Shown here: positions 57,163 to 64,000 of the stretch, in pieces
How the letters are laid out: the number at the start of each line of letters is the position of its first letter
Numbering within the stretch: the first letter of the stretch is position 1
NCBI GenBank assembly: GCA_900088475.1
Contig: FLMG01003321.1
Coordinates: 32,160 to 96,159 of the forward strand
Direction: 5' to 3'
Origin: Hyphochytrium catenoides
Lineage: Eukaryota > Sar > Hyphochytriomycetes > Hyphochytriales > Hyphochytriaceae
Length of the DNA stretch: 64,000 nt
Position numbers and translations under genes: made by a program
The notes under the pieces: model-generated
What the model was told of the DNA's origin: nothing
The model's input: only the letters and a program-made list of their open reading frames with translations
Database searches by the model: none

Positions 57163-59767
57163 TACTCGACTTCCTTAAGGTTCATCAGCAAGGCGCCGCT
57201 ACTGCATGCTAGAAAAGGAGGAAGGGGTTGCTATATATGGGAGTCTCCAGGACTGCATGCCTCCCTTGCTGATCAGCAGCAGACATGTCCTTCACTTCTC
57301 TTCACCAGCAAGTATCATCGTGACAACTCCAAAACAAACTGAAAGCCATCATTTGATAATGCCACCCACGGCACCGCATAGAGAAGAAGGGAGTACAGCA
57401 GTGTAGTATGGCTTCACTGGCTTCTTTGCTGCTGACTGCAGCGGCTGCCATTCTAGTGATTCGCGGTGGGCTCTCTCAGCTCTCAGGTAGCTTTGTGAGA
57501 AGATAAATGGGTGAGATGCAAGGACATATACTAACGACTTACTATGATCATACTGACAGCCCCTCCATTTATGCAGTACAATTTAGTCTTTCCTTACGTC
57601 TCTCCAACCATCACCAGGTCTTCTGCATGACCCCTTCCTCCTACCTTTCATCAGCGTAGGCTACAAGCTCTAATATAAGGCGTACAAGCGCCCCTTGCCA
57701 GTCCACTAGTAGAGGTCATCAGCAGTCAACCGAGCAACGACGAGGTCCCTCCGTCGTCACCTCCGTTGCTGCCAATATTATTGCTATAGAACTATTGCAG
57801 CCGATCCAATGAAATGAACAATGCCGAGCAACGATAACCCTGATGGAAAGGTTGGCAGCAACAACGACAGCCCTCACAGTCTCATAGCCATTATGTTACG
57901 TTTTAAAGTTGAAAAAGGGTAGCTGAACTAGGGACTAACGGAGCAGGGGAGAAAAGGTTCTTCCCTCACATCCTTTATCACTTCAAGACTATTGTCCTGA
58001 CAAAGTCGTTATTGGACCATTCGTCCTCTTCCTTTCTCTCTCTTTGGTGCGCAGGAAAGGCAGAAATCGCTAGAAAACAGCGAAGAACGAAGGAGCTGCC
58101 CTCACAGCTAGAAACCACGGTCCAGAGTTCAAGTGGTCGTTCTTATGTTCTTATGGTTCTGCCACTGCTACCCAATCCGACCACTGTCGAGCATTCTTCA
58201 TCCATTCGCGCAGTCCTAAGAAGTCCTAAGAGGTTATTCAAGCAGAAGAAGTGTATTCTATTTTTTTGACGTAGATGGAGACGATGGAAGCTCCCGCAGG
58301 AACTACTGTCAAACTCCACTCAACAGGAGCCATCGAGCTGACCGTCATTGTCAAGAGCTTGTACGGGCCACTTATACGACGTTTCTATAGAAGCTCTTCT
58401 GTCGGCCTGTCTCACTCCCAGTCTAGGTACCGGACGATGGTCACACATCTTGGGCTACGTAGAACTACCCAGTGGCCTTACCTTCAACCATTGTCCTCCC
58501 GCCACCTGACAACGACTTTTTGGTGTCTCTCTTGTCGTCATGGCCACAAAGAGAAAACGTATAAGAACTTCAAGTGCTGTTCCATCTCTCTAGAAACCTT
58601 ACCCTTGCTTCTCCTCGAATAACATATGGATGAGACAGCAGTTAGTTCTATCCCTGGAAAAAGAAAACTGGGTTGTTTGACATATAAACTATAAGAAATA
58701 AAGTGAGGGGAGAGATGATACGAGGAAAGAGCAATGTTCTCAGAACCTGGACTTGGTAGTGGAAGAGATCTTGGACGTCTTGACCAAGAAGCTTGTAGGG
58801 ACGATGGCTTTCGCTACCAAGTAGGTGACGAGGGACGACCGGGCTAAGAACAAACAGGAGGCACTCGACGAACGAGGTTGCCTCTCATCATTTAACCTCT
58901 TGTCGGAGAATGATTTCGGAGCTTGACGATGGAAACCAATGACCAAATGAGGAAGGAGGAAGACTGCATATGTGTTACATGCAGCCCTGACTGAGGGTGA
59001 CTACTACGCATGAGAGTACGCTGAATGACGGACGTCGACAAGGAAGCGCCAACAAGGCGCCCTTGCCCCTGTTCCGTGCAACGGCATAGGTAATGAGACC
59101 GTCCATCTCTTTGTTTTTATAGAATAAAAAGTGCCGGCCATTTGACAACTTCAACAGACACTTTGCCGTCAACAGAGCCAAGGGTACCTTTTGAGCAGTA
59201 CCTGCCCCATCTTCGAACAACGCTGTTCTTCATCAGGCGGACTCCTCATACTTCTCTCATCATGAGGGAGCTCATGTAAAACTGGCATGGGCACTGCCTG
59301 TACTACTGGTACCTAAGACTCGTCGTCACGTCCTACACGTTCTGGTGGTGGCTGCAGAACGACATGTGGGCATAGCGACGGAGATGAGGACGGCGGTGCA
59401 TCACGTTCCTTCCACGCAGGAATAAAGAAACGCCCCATTCTATCCTTCTCCTACTACCCAGGTGGCGTCGTTACTATCTTCCTTTCTGCCTCCGGCGGCA
59501 TGACTCTTACTCGTCCTCTTCGAGAAGTGCGACCCACAAGCGCCATATGTGTTGTCCTCTCGTTTCCATCAACACCTTCAATTGCTATAGAAGTGAGCAC
59601 CACAGCCAGTTGCCAGGAAAGCTGCTGCGTTGCAGATGCTCTCCTTCTTCATCCATGGCTATCGGCCAACTCTCTCACTCATCAACTTTCCAAACAACGG
59701 CAACAGCTAACCAGCGAACAAGACTAACGACCCCAGCAATATCCTCCACCATCACCCTCAACATAAA

Positions 59768-60178
59768 ATGAAGTTCTTCGGAGTCATCGTCGCAGCCACC
59801 GCCCTCCTTTGCGCGGCAACCACCGCCGAGGCTTCACCCCTTCGTGGCCTGGCAGTCTCATGCGATGCTAAGGCCCCCATCAAAGACAACTGCAATGGCT
59901 CTATCAGGAAGCTAAATGCTGACGAATCAACGGCGGGCTGCGACAAGATGTTTGAAGTACCTGCTTTCTCCGCAAAGTATTGCCTGAGCTGCAAAGGCCT
60001 AGAATATAAGGCCCTCCTTGATGACCCCAACACCTGCTACGTTTACTGCGGAGACCTCCCAGTCTGTGGCAAGATCGAGAACTCCATTCTGAACACGGTC
60101 CTGACCCCTACCCAGGGCAAATGCATCATTGAGACTAGCGATGCTGGCGGTGATGTGGCCAAGTGCCTTTTTGGTTAA
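59768..60178 (+). CDS. Secreted cysteine-rich protein (136 aa, ten cysteines in the mature part)
   Basis: A single exon. Residues 1-22 are a clear signal peptide (MKFFGVIVAATALLCAATTA, cleavage near AEA/S). The mature part has ten Cys at 32, 42, 58, 72, 75, 90, 94, 100, 119 and 133, giving up to five disulfides. There is no membrane span, GPI signal or C-terminal retention motif. Small size, signal peptide and even Cys number are typical of apoplastic effectors, protease inhibitors, elicitin-like proteins or cell-wall proteins; the Cys spacing matches none of these closely enough for me to name one. The upstream leader is rich in C and A and lacks the pyrimidine tracts seen elsewhere. Annotated as secreted, function unknown. 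Confidence 0.85.
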   Translation: MKFFGVIVAATALLCAATTAEASPLRGLAVSCDAKAPIKDNCNGSIRKLNADESTAGCDKMFEVPAFSAKYCLSCKGLEYKALLDDPNTCYVYCGDLPVCGKIENSILNTVLTPTQGKCIIETSDAGGDVAKCLFG

Positions 60179-60456
60179 GCTTCTCGCTATCTATTTTTAA
60201 AAATTATCCCTTCGAGAGAGCAGATCACAGTTCTCAGTAGACCTGTACGAGAGGCTGTCGATGGGCACAGTGGCTCCCTCTCCAACCACCTAACTTAAGC
60301 TCTCTGAGGAAAGAGAGACGCTCGTTCTCACGCTGGCGAGCTACTTTTCACCTTCATCAACTAATAATATTATTCTTTAATTGGCATCCTTGCATAGTCT
60401 GATTCACAAGCGTTACTACTCTTGTATTGGGGAGATGAGGTATCACAATGGTCTGT

Positions 60457-63400
60457 CTATTCGTGTTGCTCTGTAGGGTTCTCATGGTTCACTGCTCCTT
60501 CCCCGGTATGCGCCTGTTCAGCTGTAGGTTGTTGCACCTCTCCTCCGGCCGAGATGTCAGAAGGTGCAATATCCTCCCTTCTTCCGTCTTCATCCCTGAT
60601 CTCTTCCCCGCCATTGCTGGTTGCGTTGTCTGTCCTCGCTACCCCGGGCGATGAACAAGCAGTTGGACTTTCTACCACCACCACTAGATTGTTCTGCTCA
60701 TTTACAGCTTCAGCTGCGGAGACGCCTACCGAGACTTCGATAGACGAGGGCCTGCTAAAGTTCATCAGGCTTCTTTGCTTTAAGTTCCAGAATGGTTTTT
60801 TCTTTTCCTTGTCTTGATGAGGGCCTGCTGCAGACGGGCCCGGTCCGCCTCTAGCTGTCTCTTCACTTGCCGGGGCCGCCTCCTCCCGGGTCTGGGTAGG
60901 CCTTGGCGCAGTCCGTGGATCCTCTACCAGCACTTCAATATCCTGTTCGTCGTACTGAAGCTCCGAGGCGGTTGACGTGGCCCCTGCAGAGCGTCTTCTA
61001 AACGAAGTGTTCCGTCCCGCTGCCATTGTCATCCGCCTGAAGGGCTTGCCCAGCTTGGACGTGAATCCCCGTCCTCCGTCAAGTTCCTGAGGAGGTGCGC
61101 CTTTTCGAGGAGCTCTTAGCCCTTGGACACTCTTTTCTTCTTCTCTAACAGACGCTTCGTCACCCCCAATACCAAGGCTCGCCCAGAATGAGCTTGTTCT
61201 TGCCTTTCTACCTCTTCGCCCACTTTGCTTGAGGGAAGGATTAGATGCAGAGTTCTCTCTCTTTGGAGGCTTGACAAACGCAGCGTCATCTGCGGCTTCT
61301 GCTACTCGGGCTAGAACGAGAGAGGAGAGAAGAGAGGGACGGTGCTCCTCGGAGACAGTCAGGCTTGAAAGTGAGACATTATCAGAGAGGAGCTCAGACT
61401 CGTCAGCTCTCTGTAGCAGCAACGTCGTGAGCCTGCTCAGGCCATGGCAAGGAGAAGGGCTAGCCATACTTTTGCAAGACAACTCTCGTGTGGCCTGAGT
61501 CTTTGTCTCCTCCTCTTCATCGGCCTTTGTTGACGTCATGGCAGACCCGCGCTTGCCCGGTTTCGGCAAAGACTTGCAGGAGGCCCCGAGACTGTCTATC
61601 TCTTTCTTATCTTTAAGGCTGGTCATCTCTGCAAAGTATCCGTTCGCTTTAAGGAGCTCGTCGTAGGTTCCGCTCTCAGCCAGTGTCCCAGACTTTAGCA
61701 CAAAGACCTTGTCAGCATTTAAGGTGGTCTGGAGGCGGTGCGTGATGGAGACGATGGTCATGCCATACTCCCTCTTTAAACGAGAGAAGGTCTGGACCAC
61801 AGCGTGCTCTGTCTCTGGGTCAAGAGCGCTTGTTGCCTGTTGTCGACACAGAAGCGTAGAGGAACGTTATAATCAAAAGGCTGAAGACTCCCTAGGACAC
61901 AAGGATGGAAAGGCAAGATACCGCTTAACTGTCGCGAGATAGGGAAAGCAACATCTGTGCGATCGACCGTTAAGGCCAAAGAGGCAAGCAGGAAGGTTGA
62001 GCGGAGAGAGACACTGACCTCGTCCAGGAACAATAGTTTAGGTTGACGACAAAGGGCACGAGCAAGGCAGATTCTTTGTGCTTGGCCTCCAGAGAGAGAG
62101 GAGGTGGCGTGCTGGCCGACGACAGTGTCGTACTTCTCTTTGAGCGTCATGATGAAGTCATGGCACTCTGCAGCCTGAGCAGCCGCCATACACTCCTCAT
62201 CGGACGCCTCCAGGTTCCCATAGCGAATGTTATCCATTATGGAACCGTTCAGGAGGCGCACACTCTGGAAGACGACGCCTATCTGGCGGAAATAAGATGA
62301 CGGTGAAAAGTTCTTGATGTCTTTCCCATCCATTGTGATGGCGCCCTCTTGTGCCTCTTCAAAGCCGAGAAGGAGGTTAAGAACAGTAGTCTTCCCACCT
62401 CCGGAAGCGCCAACGATACAGTTGTAGGTTCCCTAAGAGTCATCAATGCATGACGCAGGAGAGAGAAATGCACAGCGGGGATGAAGGCAACGTTAGAGAC
62501 AGAAACTAATGAGACGAGAGAGACAGAGAAAGAGAGGCAGACAAAGGAGTAGTAGCACGCGCCGGGCACCCGTTCGTAAGACCACCATGAATGCGACATA
62601 TTAGATGAGATCTTGGGCAGCCTACTATAAGCTTTTAGAAAGGTGGAGAGAGAGGTGCCTAATAGAGGGAGACATAAGAAGAGGAAACAAAGGCCAAGCA
62701 AACCTTGGCAAACTCCAGCCATAGACCCTTCAGAGTCTCTTCCGGGGAGTTTGGATATCTAAAGCGGATATTCTTCAGGGCAAAGCTCTCAGCCATCGGC
62801 GGAAGGTCCGGAAGCTTTCTTCTTGCTTCTTCGGAGTCCTGGAATGAAGACGACGGCGTAGATGGGGTCGCTCTTCTGCAGAGAAAATATCTTCGTACGA
62901 AAGATTTAGCACGTCGTTTGCCTTCATTCTCCGTCCTCAGTTGGTGCTTGCCCGCGGCTGCGAGTCCTCTCCCTTCTTCACTCCCGTCGTCACTGTGAGA
63001 GCTGGTGGTTATTGATGTCTCCTGCTTCTCCGACTCCTCTGGCTTCTCTCCTTTGACATCGTCGTCTTTGCTTGAGCCAGAGGCTCCTCCTGCACCTGGA
63101 TCAGAAGAAGAAGAGGAAAAGGTCACCACATTCTTTGTCTCTTCCAGAGCTCTGTCGAGGCGCTCCAAGCTGCCCGCATAGAAGATAGCCGAGCGCATAA
63201 AGCGGCCCAGGTTAGTGACAGGGTTGGCTAGGTTCTGATAGAGCGCAATCAGCCCCGCAAACTCTCCAACAGACATTGTGCTCTTTCCCCCGTCCTCCTT
63301 TGACACAAAGATCATATAAGCTGTCGCTGCAATCTGAAAGACAACATAAGCGAAGACAAGGCTTGACACGTAGGCCTGCAGTACACTCGCCCATGTCTGA

Positions 63401-64000
63401 CTGCTAATCAACGACGTCCTGACATCTGAGCTCACGATAAAGATTTGCTCTAGATAATGCTCAAGAGCTCGAAAAGCAGCAATAACTCTACGGCATTCAA
63501 TGCCATTCTGGAACTCTGCTGCCTGGTAAGCACTTCGGGCAGCAAATTCCTTGGACTTGAGCGCTGCATACTCATGAGGTCCGCCAGTAAGAATGATAGT
63601 TACAAAGAAGAAACCTACAACTCCCTGGAACCAGTCCGTGGAAGCGATATAGAGCAGCGCCAGGATGGTGTTAAAGGCTGGGTTCATGAAGTTCCAGAAA
63701 ATAGATTGCCAGAGAGAGTTTACTCGGGCAACGTCTGCACTGAGGAGGTTGTTAATCTCTCCCTCTGAGTTCTCCATATAATACTGCGTGCCCATGCTTA
63801 GCAACCCTCTTGTGAGTCTCATCTGGAGCTTTAAGGTGGCATCTCCACTGATCTTCGCTTGCAGATAGCCCATCACTAGGATTCCGATGAGGTTAGGGAT
63901 GCAAATTGCAATAAGCCCGATAATCCCCAGTTGCAGAGCACTTTTAGCGCTCTCGTACGCACCCTCTGACATAGGGGAAGATGATGACGAGGTCATATCT
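60457..64000 (-). CDS. ABC exporter (ABCB-like), C-terminal transmembrane and nucleotide-binding part, 5' end outside the window
   Basis: Exons visible: 62704-64000 (open at the right edge), 62019-62432, 60457-61836; phases match. The first exon covers most of a type I exporter membrane domain, starting inside it: hydrophobic helices (SALQLGIIGLIAICIPNLIG, WFQGVVGFFFVTIILTGG, LVFAYVVFQIAATAYMIFV), then an acidic Ser-rich linker and the first ATPase strand FALKNIRFRYPNSPEETLKG. The ATPase domain is complete: Walker A GASGGGKTT, Q-loop VFQS, signature SSLSGGQAQR, Walker B LLFLDEATSALD, H-loop SITHR. All catalytic residues are present. After the ATPase domain comes an unusual ~370-residue polar tail with little structure. 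The ATG at 63996 is probably internal, since transmembrane helix 1 is missing. Substrate unknown. Confidence 0.9.

Larger units (their letters stand above)
53585..59767. other. Gene-poor 6.2-kb region
   Basis: No gene could be built here. ORFs are short, do not join by phase, and overlap on both strands. The notable contents are a (GA)n tract at 53983-54053, a CT-rich block near 56110-56270, a near-perfect hairpin at 56662-56753, and one ORF with somewhat protein-like composition at 56920-57162. The right end should contain the promoter of the secreted-protein gene; its leader just before 59768 is CA-rich. Confidence 0.6.

Noticed and set aside
59500..59771. Two overlapping plus-strand ORFs just before the secreted-protein gene
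   Set aside because: They overlap each other in different frames within the CA-rich leader and lack features.

Overview
The window is nuclear DNA from a protist-type eukaryote. Genes lie on both strands. Most are split into 2-28 exons by short GT-AG introns (about 48-470 bases, most under 250), often with CT-rich acceptor tracts, while the eukaryotic AMDHD2-type deacetylase is intronless. An axonemal protein (CFAP161) implies a lineage that builds flagella. A SHAQKYF-type MYB gene, a RAVE-type protein with extra PDZ, DEP and C2 modules, and cysteine-rich secreted proteins would fit a stramenopile or another SAR/algal protist, but nothing here fixes the lineage. Nearly all ORFs that look unrelated on one strand join into single reading frames when exon phases are tracked, and I rebuilt the gene models that way.

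Layout. 1-541 (-): 5' part of PIG-T (GPI transamidase). 1878-3326 (-): a 208-residue putative mitochondrial membrane protein. 4130-6196 (+): CFAP161 with a degenerate EF-hand tail. 6309-6812 (-): BOLA1. 7183-7647 (+): small unknown gene. 7701-9330 (+): COP9 signalosome subunit 6. 9724-11045 (-): MYB SHAQKYF factor. 13103-14614 (-): GlcNAc-6-phosphate deacetylase. 15302-17846 (+): eIF2B beta. 18633-33551 (-): a 28-exon, about 2916-residue RAVE/rabconnectin-3 protein. 34475-38275 (+): a 1202-residue IQ-motif protein. 38612-40174 (-): small coiled-coil protein. 41166-43452 (+): RluA-family pseudouridine synthase. 43529-45052 (-): TRAFD1-like zinc-finger protein. 45166-47067 (-): UFD1. 48797-51827 (+): RCHY1/PIRH2-type CHY-RING E3 ligase. 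51838-51903: assembly gap. 52430-53584 (-): cysteine-rich type I membrane protein. 53585-59767: a gene-poor 6-kb stretch with a (GA)n tract and a long near-perfect hairpin. 59768-60178 (+): secreted ten-cysteine protein. 60457-64000 (-): C-terminal part of an ABC exporter.

The genes do not form one pathway. Most are single-copy housekeeping functions. Three concern ubiquitin (CSN6, UFD1, RCHY1), two the endomembrane system (PIG-T, RAVE), two mitochondria or Fe-S handling (the 208-residue protein, BOLA1) and one the axoneme. Pairs are mostly divergent or convergent with compact spacing (76 bases between the RluA and zinc-finger stop codons). The most unusual element is the RAVE-type gene: its WD-repeat/Rav1 core carries an internal PDZ domain and a C-terminal DEP and C2 domain, held in one open frame across 28 exons.
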